Origin: Sneathiella sp. P13V-1
GTDB lineage: Bacteria > Pseudomonadota > Alphaproteobacteria > Sneathiellales > Sneathiellaceae
Length of the DNA stretch: 64,000 bases
Assembly: GCF_015143595.1 (NCBI RefSeq)
Contig: NZ_WYEU01000003.1
Span: 428,884-492,883, forward strand
Reading direction: 5' to 3'
Shown here: one piece after another, positions 56,101-64,000 of the stretch
Position numbering within the stretch: the first letter of the stretch is position 1
How the letters are laid out: each line of letters begins with the position of its first letter
The notes under the pieces: generated by a model
Told to the model about the DNA's origin: nothing
The model's input: only the letters and a program-made list of their open reading frames with translations
Database searches by the model: none
Position numbers and translations under genes: made by a program

Positions 56101-57888
56101 TCAGGCGTTGCCCAGTTCAGATAACTCTGTCTCAAGTAATTCAATATTTCGGAGGCAAGTATCTGCACCAACGTCGTTATTGTGCTCCTTAAATACTCGC
56201 TGTCCTTCCTTAAAACAGGAGATTGCCATTTCAATGTCAGTCTTGGCAGTTTCAGCATTTTCTCTCTTTGCGTGGTTGCCAAAAACGCTTCCTAAGCGGC
56301 ACTGGATGTAAGCCCATTTTGCCGGGTGCGAGTGTTCTCCATGAAATTCAGCGGCTTGAGTATAGGATTGGATCGCCCGAGCAAAATACATCTCGTACAA
56401 TTCAGGGGGAGCATCAAGACCATGAGAAAATAAGACTTCGGCCAAACCAAAGTGGGCCTCTGCAAAAGCATCAGGGTATTGAACAGCAGGATACGTTTCT
56501 ACTGCTGCCAAATAGCAGGCAATCGAACGAATGCGCAGAAAAGAGGCGGCTTTATCATCAATATCATCAGCTCCAGCTTTATGTGCAAGCAAACGTCCTA
56601 AGTTAATTTGGGAGCCTCCCCACGTTTCTTGATTCTTGAAAAATTCACTTGTAGAGATTGCTTCTTCATAAGCTGCTATAGCCTTATCTTGTGTATCAGA
56701 GGCCATACTATCCTTGTTGCCAAGCTCTCCACGTAAAATTGCAGCCCCTAACCCATTGTATGCAAAACTCAAAAGCTCTTTAAGTTCTTTTGGTTTCTCT
56801 TTCGATTTAATAAATTTTATGGCCTCTTCAAAAACGCCACATGCACTATCCGCAAGAACAGGGTCTTCCGAAACATGAGATAGGTCCGACAAGCAGTTAC
56901 CAAGAGATATTTTAGCTGATGCCAGAGAAAAGTAGTTATTCGATTGACCAAGTAAATTTATGGATTTACGAGCAAACTCAACGCCCTCAAGTAATGTATC
57001 TTGAGCAATTGAACTATCACTGAAGGCGGCTTGATGTCGGGTTACAAGACTAAGTTTAAAATACATCTCACCGAAAACTGCAGGGCTCTCATCTAAAGAG
57101 TAAGACTCTAAGGCCGTTTGGAGCAATTTTCGTGACACCCAGAATGGAGATGATAGAGATCGTCGGCCTGTTTCATAAATAGCACCTGCCAGATCACTAA
57201 AGACACAAACCATTTTTTTCTGATCAAAGGGCAGAAAATACAACGCCGCGGCTTTATACATCTCAAAGCAACTTGCTAGATCGCCCTCCAAAAACTTGTT
57301 ATCACCTCTAAGAATACGTATTTTTACTTGTTTTCGTATTTGTTCCAGAGTTTTCTCGTTTTGTTGTAATTCTTCAGCTTCACATAATAGTGTCTCAACC
57401 AGAGAGTATTCCCCTTCAGACAATGCAGCTATTGCGGCCTCTTTTATATTGGAAATTTTCTCATCAGCAGCGTTTATCGCTAAAATGCTTTTCTTGATTT
57501 GCGAATATTCTTTGGCCTTTGCATTTAGAAATTCTCCAAGCTCATTTAGAGTAGCATTTTGGTTATTGTGTTCAAATTGGATTGCAAGGTTTTCAATTAA
57601 TGTTGAAGCTTCAGAATATGCAAGATCTAACTGACCGTTGGGTGGCCTAATTGCACGCGCGGCGCACTCCGCGAGTTCATCATCGCTAATACCAAGAGTA
57701 ACAATTATTGGATCAATTGTTTTTGGATGAGGATTGATTACCTTCCCACTCTCTAGTTCACTAATTCGTCGTGTTCTCCCTGTTGAGCCATATGCGTCTT
57801 CTGCAAGCTGTACTTGCGTTAAGCCAATAGCTTTTCTTTTGCTATAAATCAGCTCCCCCAACAGTTCTCCGAAGTTCTTTTTTGTCAT
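56101..57888 (-). CDS. HTH-TPR protein, first gene of the defence-like operon
   Basis: The 595-residue protein has an XRE-type helix-turn-helix at about residues 5-65 (LIYSKRKAIGLTQVQLAEDA, then ISELESGKVINPHPKTI) followed by a long helical region with TPR-like units (for example IAALSEGEYSLVETLLCEAE, YNGLGAAILRGELG, YIQCRLGSVFGNHAKREN) to the end. This is the layout of ligand- or protein-sensing regulators. Start 57,888 is preferred over a TTG at 57,930, because two copies of ATGCGGAAA then stand just upstream as an operator. It precedes the ParB-like gene by 47 bp and likely regulates the operon and senses the trigger. Confidence 0.85.
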   Translation of the reverse strand: MTKKNFGELLGELIYSKRKAIGLTQVQLAEDAYGSTGRTRRISELESGKVINPHPKTIDPIIVTLGISDDELAECAARAIRPPNGQLDLAYSEASTLIENLAIQFEHNNQNATLNELGEFLNAKAKEYSQIKKSILAINAADEKISNIKEAAIAALSEGEYSLVETLLCEAEELQQNEKTLEQIRKQVKIRILRGDNKFLEGDLASCFEMYKAAALYFLPFDQKKMVCVFSDLAGAIYETGRRSLSSPFWVSRKLLQTALESYSLDESPAVFGEMYFKLSLVTRHQAAFSDSSIAQDTLLEGVEFARKSINLLGQSNNYFSLASAKISLGNCLSDLSHVSEDPVLADSACGVFEEAIKFIKSKEKPKELKELLSFAYNGLGAAILRGELGNKDSMASDTQDKAIAAYEEAISTSEFFKNQETWGGSQINLGRLLAHKAGADDIDDKAASFLRIRSIACYLAAVETYPAVQYPDAFAEAHFGLAEVLFSHGLDAPPELYEMYFARAIQSYTQAAEFHGEHSHPAKWAYIQCRLGSVFGNHAKRENAETAKTDIEMAISCFKEGQRVFKEHNNDVGADTCLRNIELLETELSELGNA

Positions 57889-58009
57889 TTTCCGCATATT
57901 TTCCGCATTTAATCCACAACCAAACCGCAATCATTAGTTGAAACACTAGCATATATTTTAATAGCGCGACAAATATGTCTTCCAATCGGCAATCACTTAA
58001 ATGCGGAAA
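57888..58009. promoter_or_regulatory. Bidirectional operator region of the HTH-TPR operon
   Basis: TTTCCGCATTTAA (57,900-57,912) and TTAAATGCGGAAA (57,997-58,009) are perfect 13-bp inverted repeats, and a further partial copy, TTTTCCGCATA, sits at 57,888-57,898 directly before the HTH-TPR start. The copies lie between this gene and the divergent small peptide gene at 58,020. They are candidate sites for the HTH-TPR protein, possibly looped. Confidence 0.65.
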
Positions 58010-58019
58010 GTTTATAAAA

Positions 58020-58148
58020 ATGATTTTTAGTAAAAAAATTTCGGTACTTTCATCGTTACTGTTTCTAGCCACCTTCTTTGGCTTTGATGTAGCATTTGCT
58101 GCAACATTATTATCAGTTGCAGCATCAATCCTTGCATTGTTGGAATAA
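58020..58148 (+). CDS. Hydrophobic 42-residue peptide divergent from the defence-like operon
   Basis: A short open frame encodes a basic N-terminus (MIFSKKIS), a hydrophobic stretch (VLSSLLFLATFFGFDVAFA, with a plausible signal cleavage after AFA) and a second short hydrophobic helix (ATLLSVAASILALLE). It starts 11 bases after the last operator copy. Small membrane peptides are common as toxins or as signalling partners in defence loci. No Shine-Dalgarno of note is present, and the frame could be chance, so the call is tentative. Confidence 0.4.
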   Translation: MIFSKKISVLSSLLFLATFFGFDVAFAATLLSVAASILALLE

Positions 58149-58822
58149 CACTCAGCGTTATCTGTCAGAACCTTTGGCACAGCATTGATGTTGCGAACAC
58201 ATGGGTGTTTTTGAAGATTTCATCAAAGGCCAGTGATCATAGATTAGGGTTATTGACCCAGAGTGATTGGCAAATCGGTTTCTAGAGCAAAAGAGAAATG
58301 TAAGGCTGGAATATAAAATGAGCACATAAGCGCTGTTTACCTATTCTCCGTAGTATTCCCTAAAACGGTCGTAAAATACGGAGAACGATCAATCGAATTA
58401 GAAGTTTTCATAAAGAAAGCCGTCTCGACATGTTGAGTAGTGGTAAATGTGACTTGCAGAGCGTCGGAGCAAAAACTCAGCAATGCTTGTCGGCTAGCAA
58501 GCCATCAAAAAGGAGAAAACCACCAATTAGTAGAATTTAGCTGCACAACCAAAAAAATTTAGATCGATTATTCTCTTCCACTAACGTCTTCATAACCGAT
58601 GCTTGTTTGGCAAAATCATATGTCTAATCCAATAGATAACACCGAATAAACATCTTTCTATATCTGATGAAATCCCAGAAATTTGCATCCAAACCCTCGC
58701 CTACACAACATCAATCAAGTTGGAGGGTTTGGAGAAATCAAAACATATCAACATAAATCTCTCAAGGAAGCTGTTGAATATAGGAATTTCTCCCTTGCAT
58801 TATAGAATTTGGAAAACATGAT
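58149..58822. other. 670-bp gap with two inverted repeats and no clear gene
   Basis: I see no supported gene between the peptide and the small-paralog operon. The gap contains TTCTCCGTA/TACGGAGAA (58,344-58,352 with 58,377-58,385, 24-base spacer) and CCAAACCCTC/GAGGGTTTGG (58,689-58,698 with 58,723-58,732, 24-base spacer). Both have the same spacer length. Possible roles are protein binding sites, a replication or transfer signal, or an untranslated RNA. Confidence 0.5.
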
Positions 58823-59137
58823 CTAAAACCCTCCCCTAAACACCTCGTGCGGTAAATTTCCCACCTCATCAAAGCTATCCAAAAAAGACGTAACCTGTTT
58901 TTGGCGGATAATCTCAAGGGGCGGATAACCGCCCCTTTTTTGTACTTCTTCTTTTACAACCTCATCTGAGACAAGGCCGGGAATCCGTAACTCATGCTGA
59001 TGATTGAGAATAAATTCATTCAGTACTTCTTTACGGATATCCTCGGCTTCCGGATCGTCTAACGGTAGTTCAAGAACAGACCGGGCCTTGTCCTGATCAA
59101 AGTAATAAACGGTGGTCATGTTTTCTGTATAAGCCAA
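58823..59137 (-). CDS. Small paralogous protein C of the element, function unknown
   Basis: The 104-residue acidic protein is the last of three tandem genes whose products share a pattern: an N-terminal aromatic strand (here VYYFDQDKARSVLELP), a middle helix, and a C-terminal segment with VxxxxxxGxxPxxx[IV] (here EEVQKRGGYPPLEIIRQ). The start is TTG at 59,137, nine bases after AAGGA; Met7 (59,119) is an alternative but lacks a Shine-Dalgarno. The gap to the preceding paralog is only five bases, so they are one operon. I do not recognise the family. Confidence 0.7.
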   Translation of the reverse strand: MAYTENMTTVYYFDQDKARSVLELPLDDPEAEDIRKEVLNEFILNHQHELRIPGLVSDEVVKEEVQKRGGYPPLEIIRQKQVTSFLDSFDEVGNLPHEVFRGGF

Positions 59138-59142
59138 GATGA

Positions 59143-59466
59143 TTATTCCTTGTCAGAAGTTGAGTTGTCCGGTGATAAAGGCCGCGGAGCTTCAATGGTG
59201 AAATTACGGATACTGGAGACCAGGATAGGCCCCTGTCCGTCCAATTCATCCACCAATTCAATGATCTTTTCATTGGAAAGGCCTGCTCGAATTTCAAGCC
59301 TCTGACCATGCTTCATGCAAAAAGACATGGCCTCTTCGAATTCTTCAACTGTCAGCTCATTATCTGGAACTGCGGCCGCTCGATGAACAACCTCTGGGGG
59401 CCGATTATCAAAATAAGTGATTTCAATGTGATGCTGTTCATTAATGATAGAAGGAATTTGAGACAT
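59143..59466 (-). CDS. Small paralogous protein B of the element, function unknown
   Basis: The 107-residue acidic protein is the middle of the three tandem paralogs. Shared features are ITYFDNRPPEVVHRA near the N-terminus, the helix TVEEFEEAMSFCMKHG and IIELVDELDGQGPILVSSIR. AAAGGG precedes the ATG. The gene lies 13 bases after paralog A and five before C. Function unknown. Confidence 0.75.
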   Translation of the reverse strand: MSQIPSIINEQHHIEITYFDNRPPEVVHRAAAVPDNELTVEEFEEAMSFCMKHGQRLEIRAGLSNEKIIELVDELDGQGPILVSSIRNFTIEAPRPLSPDNSTSDKE

Positions 59467-59479
59467 AAGCTGCCCTTTC

Positions 59480-59755
59480 TTAATTTACATCAATTGGGAG
59501 AAGGAGAAGACTGTCGATCTTGCGAGTGACCATGATTGGTCCAAAACCGTTATGTTTCTGTACAGCTTCAATAACCTCGGCATCCTTGGCGTAGCCGATA
59601 CCTGTAAAACCCTTGTTATAAGTTTGAAAAAACAGCTCTGCTGCCTGTCGTTCACTTTCAGTAGCAGACCCTCCTGTCATCGCAGGGATAAAGAATTCGG
59701 GTGGTTTTTTAGTGAAGTAAATCGCTTGTGTAATAGCGGACGAGTTAATTTTCAT
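59480..59755 (-). CDS. Small paralogous protein A of the element, function unknown
   Basis: The 91-residue protein is first of the three paralogs downstream of the relaxase. Shared features are IYFTKKPPEFFIPAMTGG, the helix ERQAAELFFQTYNKGF and EVIEAVQKHNGFGPIMVTRK. It has GAGG eight bases before the ATG. A large hairpin separates it from the relaxase gene, so the operon may have its own promoter. Function unknown. Confidence 0.75.
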   Translation of the reverse strand: MKINSSAITQAIYFTKKPPEFFIPAMTGGSATESERQAAELFFQTYNKGFTGIGYAKDAEVIEAVQKHNGFGPIMVTRKIDSLLLLPIDVN

Positions 59756-59776
59756 AAGATAACCTCATCAAGGTAA

Positions 59777-59832
59777 GAGTGTTGGAATGTTTGTCCGGAC
59801 ACCTGTCCTTCTGGACAAACATTCCAATACTC
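59777..59832. repeat. 20-bp stem hairpin between relaxase and small paralogs, oriT or attenuator candidate
   Basis: The arms 59,777-59,796 and 59,813-59,832 pair over 20 bp with a single G-T wobble (inner 15 bp TTGGAATGTTTGTCC perfect) around a 16-base loop. The core TTGTCCGGA recurs in the hairpin at 61,839-61,885. No T-run follows on either strand. Confidence 0.6.
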
Positions 59833-59845
59833 GCCACCCTCACAC

Positions 59846-61459
59846 TTACCGTTCCATGCCCATGTCTCTCCTTCTCTTGTCAGCTTTCCTTTTGGCCTCA
59901 GATCTTTTAAGTTTGAGGGCCCTTACGCGCTCTTTAATTGGCTCATCAATGAGAGAACTGTAGCTTGTAAATTTTGCAGCGAAGTTTCCAAATCTGCGTA
60001 TCTTTGTTCCTGCTCTGATAATTTTCTGTTGTAGGTTTCCTGCAAAACGTTCAATTGCGTCATATTGTCGTTCGCGTTTTCCAATGACATCTGAGAGGCA
60101 GACACACGCTTTTCCCATGCTATGGCATAATCTGCGATAAGCATGTTGTCCGCTCTGCAGCTCGCGATTTGCTCTTCCAAAACTTTCAGTGACCCGTTTA
60201 AAGAATTGCGATCTTCGCTTTCGGAGTCTAAGAACGTCTTCAATTTGCTGACTAAACCCTCTGCTTCGCTGATTTGTATATTCAAATTCCATTTCAAAGG
60301 CTTGAGTTCTTCCCGCACTATCTGCCGGATGTTTTCCGTCAGCAGCTGTTGGATCTCTGTCTGGTAGTTCAGTTTGTTTTTCATTTTCATCCGCCTCAAT
60401 TGTGAATAGGTCTATAAAATTGTCATTGTTTGGAACTGGCAATCGCTCCTCGACAAGGGCATCCTGGAATTGATCCGCCAGGTCCCAGATATTGGATGGA
60501 GGGTCGACGAGAAGTCTCTGACGTTCTGCTTCCTCCGCCAGGACCTTCCGATAGCGTTCGCGGTTTTGTACAGCTGTTTTTTCCAGCATGGATAAATATC
60601 GGGCTTCAGCTTCTTCAACTGACTTTGGATTGTTCTTTTCAAACTCAGCGATTTGGTTCTGATCGACCTCTTTATCAAAAAAGCCAGCAAAGCCTTCCTG
60701 CATGGCTTCACCTTTGAGGCGAGCACGCATTTTAGTTCCTGGAACAAAAACAGACACGGTCTGTTTGTTTATCCGCGCAATGTCGATATTTAAGTCCTTC
60801 ATGTATTCAATCACCTCATCTCTGGAAGTGAGGTTCATTGTTCGAACGCCCTGATCGACAAAAGCAGAAAGGTGTAAACGGAACTCGTCTACATTCAAAT
60901 CATGAATAGTGACATCCTTTAATAAGCAATCTGGAAGCTGAACAAATTGACGGCTGTGATATTCGCGTGGGTTCTGCCAGCCGTGTTTCATATCAAAGTA
61001 ATCGCAAAACGCATCCCAGCGTTTATTGAGGGTATGGCCCTGCCCAGTGTTGACGGGTGGCTTGATGTCATAGTAGCGAGCTTTCTCAGACATCAACATT
61101 CGGGGCAACAGGAAATGGATTTCATGGTGTCCATTTTCTGTATGGGTATGACGTACGAACAGAACTGGTGGACGCAGTTCATCTGGAATGCCAGGAAAAG
61201 CAGCTTCCATGAATGCATCCATGACCTCCTGTTCTTGCTCCGCTGTAACAACATCATCGGGATGCCAGGATAGAACACCAAAGGTCCGCGGATTTTTGTA
61301 TTCACACCCATCAATCAAGGAGGTAACCAGCTCCGGATCACCCCTCAACAATTGAGGGGCCGGATTACGGAGCTGTCCCTTGTGGACGGGCATAAGAAGA
61401 TAGATTGCGGTTTCCGTGGCAGGACGTCGTACTGTTTGAGGAAAGACTGACATGATCAT
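59846..61459 (-). CDS. Relaxase/mobilization nuclease
   Basis: The 537-residue relaxase nicks the element's oriT for transfer. Its metal-binding three-histidine region is FVRHTHTENGHHEIHFLLPR (His104, 106, 111, 112 and 115), like MOBP/MOB_HEN-class enzymes; the exact class is uncertain. The N-terminal half is the nuclease; the C-terminal part (after about 300) is charged and ends in a very basic tail. The start overlaps the MobC stop by four bases (ATGA) and has GGGGAG upstream. A second frame is open within its 3' third. No type IV coupling or pore genes accompany it, so it is mobilizable rather than self-transmissible. Confidence 0.85.
   Translation of the reverse strand: MIMSVFPQTVRRPATETAIYLLMPVHKGQLRNPAPQLLRGDPELVTSLIDGCEYKNPRTFGVLSWHPDDVVTAEQEQEVMDAFMEAAFPGIPDELRPPVLFVRHTHTENGHHEIHFLLPRMLMSEKARYYDIKPPVNTGQGHTLNKRWDAFCDYFDMKHGWQNPREYHSRQFVQLPDCLLKDVTIHDLNVDEFRLHLSAFVDQGVRTMNLTSRDEVIEYMKDLNIDIARINKQTVSVFVPGTKMRARLKGEAMQEGFAGFFDKEVDQNQIAEFEKNNPKSVEEAEARYLSMLEKTAVQNRERYRKVLAEEAERQRLLVDPPSNIWDLADQFQDALVEERLPVPNNDNFIDLFTIEADENEKQTELPDRDPTAADGKHPADSAGRTQAFEMEFEYTNQRSRGFSQQIEDVLRLRKRRSQFFKRVTESFGRANRELQSGQHAYRRLCHSMGKACVCLSDVIGKRERQYDAIERFAGNLQQKIIRAGTKIRRFGNFAAKFTSYSSLIDEPIKERVRALKLKRSEAKRKADKRRRDMGMER
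59923..60384 (-). CDS. Nested coiled-coil protein overlapping the relaxase in another frame
   Basis: An uninterrupted frame of 153 codons lies wholly inside the relaxase gene in a different frame. Its product has a convincing protein composition: an N-terminal helix (YQTEIQQLLTENIRQIVREE), a heptad-like coiled coil (SEAEGLVSKLKTFLDSESED onward, ending LETSLQNLQATVLSLMSQLK). GAGG nine bases before ATG 60,384 gives it its own ribosome site. Mob genes nested in relaxase genes are known from ColE1 and RSF1010. The opposite possibility, a chance frame opposite a biased Lys/Arg tail, remains. Confidence 0.55.
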   Translation of the reverse strand: MKNKLNYQTEIQQLLTENIRQIVREELKPLKWNLNIQISEAEGLVSKLKTFLDSESEDRNSLNGSLKVLEEQIASCRADNMLIADYAIAWEKRVSASQMSLENANDNMTQLNVLQETYNRKLSEQEQRYADLETSLQNLQATVLSLMSQLKSA

Positions 61460-61788
61460 GCATCTCCCCTCAGATAGCGCCCTACGATTGCTTGAACGCC
61501 ACTCTCTATATGCGCAAGCAGATGAAGAATGTCAGCAGCATCAGTCCGCTCCTGGTGACGGTTGCTTGCGCGAGCCAACTGGTTGAGATTTACCCCGATG
61601 CGGGTCAGCTCAACTTTGAGCGCATGAAGCTCACCACGGGGATGAACCACAGAATTTGCAAGCAACAACCGCACAAATTCTGATCGGGTCATTCCCGCGG
61701 CGGTGGCCTGGACATCAAGCTTACGCAGATCACCAGCTGACATGCGCACCTCGAAGCGGTGCTCCTTTTTTGAGGGAGAGTTCATCAT
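61456..61788 (-). CDS. mobC: MobC-family relaxosome accessory protein
   Basis: The 110-residue protein has an N-terminal ribbon-helix-helix (FEVRMSAGDLRKLDVQATAA, GMTRSEFVRLLL) and the MobC signature LKVELTRIGVNLNQLARASN. It helps the relaxase melt oriT. A strong GGGAGGTGAG precedes the ATG, and its stop overlaps the relaxase start. Confidence 0.92.
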   Translation of the reverse strand: MMNSPSKKEHRFEVRMSAGDLRKLDVQATAAGMTRSEFVRLLLANSVVHPRGELHALKVELTRIGVNLNQLARASNRHQERTDAADILHLLAHIESGVQAIVGRYLRGDA

Positions 61789-62009
61789 AACTCACCTCCC
61801 TCAATAGGGGTCCTTAGGGGATCTTCCCCTGAGCAAGGTGCATTGTCCGGATCCGCCCCCCTGTGGGGCGCGTCCGGACAATGCATAGCCTTGCGACCAT
61901 CAATATTTGGCTCATTTTCATTGGCTGGACGTGAACGGACATAGGATATCGCCGCAAGTTTTACGAACTTTATGCAGATGTCATCGAGTGCTTTGATTCT
62001 ATGGGGCAT
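61785..62009 (-). CDS. Doubtful 74-residue frame upstream of mobC
   Basis: A 74-codon frame overlaps the mobC start by four bases. Its second half (HRGADPDNAPCSGEDPLRTP) has little protein character because it spans the large hairpin at 61,839-61,885 and the hairpin at 61,812-61,832. It could be a translated leader, but is more likely a chance frame across structured DNA. Confidence 0.25.
   Translation of the reverse strand: MPHRIKALDDICIKFVKLAAISYVRSRPANENEPNIDGRKAMHCPDAPHRGADPDNAPCSGEDPLRTPIEGGEL
61812..61885. other. Double hairpin upstream of mobC, best oriT candidate
   Basis: The larger hairpin pairs TGCATTGTCCGGA with TCCGGACAATGCA (61,839-61,851 with 61,873-61,885, 13 bp perfect) and has an inner CGCCCC/GGGGCG stem. 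A smaller one (AGGGG/CCCCT) lies at 61,816-61,829. Its place just upstream of mobC and the relaxase, and the shared TTGTCCGGA core with 59,777-59,832, suit an origin of transfer or MobC binding sites. Confidence 0.55.
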
Positions 62010-62185
62010 GATTAGTTCCCAAACTAGGTTTTGCGTTTGACGGTCAAAACAAAGACCGCCGGTTCAAAATCTAGGTGAGTTCATTTTTTTAATTGGGCCG
62101 AAATATTTTTTGAAGGGCTGGAGACCCAAAAGAAATCAGCGACCTCATGTACAGGGTACCGTAAACAGAAAGAAAGTTTTCAAAC
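62010..62185. promoter_or_regulatory. Divergent mob/integrase regulatory region
   Basis: The 176-bp gap between the mob genes and the integrase has an outer inverted repeat CTAGGTTTTG/CAAAATCTAG (62,024-62,033 with 62,065-62,074, one mismatch) enclosing the dyad TTTGACGGTCAAA (62,036-62,048). It must contain the integrase promoter and may hold a binding site that couples transfer with excision. Confidence 0.5.
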
Positions 62186-63931
<1,746 letters not shown>

Positions 63932-64000
63932 TCAAACTTGTTTGACGCAGTCGGCGCGGGTAATGCTTAAGCATTGCCAGCCGACCGTGTTTAAACTTGT
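63932..64000. repeat. Hairpins upstream of tRNA-fMet
   Basis: The chromosomal flank holds GTCAAA-CTTG-TTTGAC (63,931-63,946), the perfect dyad AATGCTTAAGCATT (63,962-63,975) and an enclosing GTCGGC/GCCGAC pair (63,950-63,955 with 63,980-63,985). These probably mark tRNA precursor processing or the end of an rRNA operon lying just outside the window; the latter is inference. Confidence 0.5.

Noticed and set aside
57842..58180. 112-residue reverse-strand frame overlapping the HTH-TPR start and the small peptide
   Set aside because: It overlaps the better-supported HTH-TPR gene and spans the operator repeats. Its composition follows the antisense of the hydrophobic peptide and no ribosome site precedes it.
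61785..62009. 74-residue frame upstream of mobC considered as a real gene
   Set aside because: Half of it is made by the hairpins at 61,812-61,885 and it has little protein character. It is listed only with low confidence.
63932..64000. 5S rRNA 3' end upstream of tRNA-fMet
   Set aside because: The sequence up to the window edge shows hairpins but no 5S consensus, so an rRNA operon can only be suspected beyond the edge.

Overview
The window is a stretch of a bacterial chromosome with moderate GC content. Gene content points to a free-living, probably marine alphaproteobacterium: a fused biotin carboxylase/BCCP/carboxyltransferase, glycerol-3-phosphate use genes, RTX type I secretion, SbtA/SbtB bicarbonate uptake, many LysR/MarR/AraC/HxlR regulators, and an initiator tRNA of the expected type. 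The genus cannot be fixed from the sequence alone.

Positions 1-49,550 are ordinary chromosome. In order they hold: a partial ugpB with a divergent LysR gene; acyl-CoA carboxylase, sufE and glpD; a PAS histidine kinase; an RTX/cadherin-repeat adhesin facing its own secretion operon of two different ABC half-transporters plus HlyD; a GNAT enzyme; a kinase/DUF3369-HD-GYP pair; a TetR gene and a divergent NAD(P)-binding protein sharing a triple operator; an iorAB-like molybdenum hydroxylase with an AraC regulator and modABC; a GMC oxidoreductase, methyltransferase and lipoprotein; a CMD/SigJ-type sigma/hydrolase operon; a 7TMR-DISM kinase; an EamA exporter with a MarR-GNAT regulator; azlCD with an XRE-cupin regulator; an OYE, an NTF2-like protein and a nitroreductase with HxlR; a Sel1 protein; a DUF465-like protein; and LysR next to sbtA-sbtB.

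Positions 49,558-63,868 are a 14.3 kb integrated mobile element, delimited here from the sequence. A 15-bp direct repeat lies at 49,558-49,572 and again at 63,854-63,868, where it forms the 3' end of tRNA-fMet. Joining the two inner ends recreates a 48-bp near-perfect inverted repeat, as expected of a serine-integrase attP. The element carries a large serine integrase, MobC and a relaxase with a second reading frame nested in its 3' third, three small tandem paralogs of unknown function, long hairpins that may form oriT, and a class 3 lipase. It also carries a four-gene operon: HTH-TPR protein, ParB-like protein, OLD-family ATPase/TOPRIM nuclease and UvrD-like helicase. The last two resemble Gabija (GajA/GajB). 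The added ParB-like and HTH-TPR genes, and a bidirectional operator facing a 42-residue hydrophobic peptide, make this the best candidate for an undescribed defence system.

The window ends just past tRNA-fMet, where the chromosome resumes.
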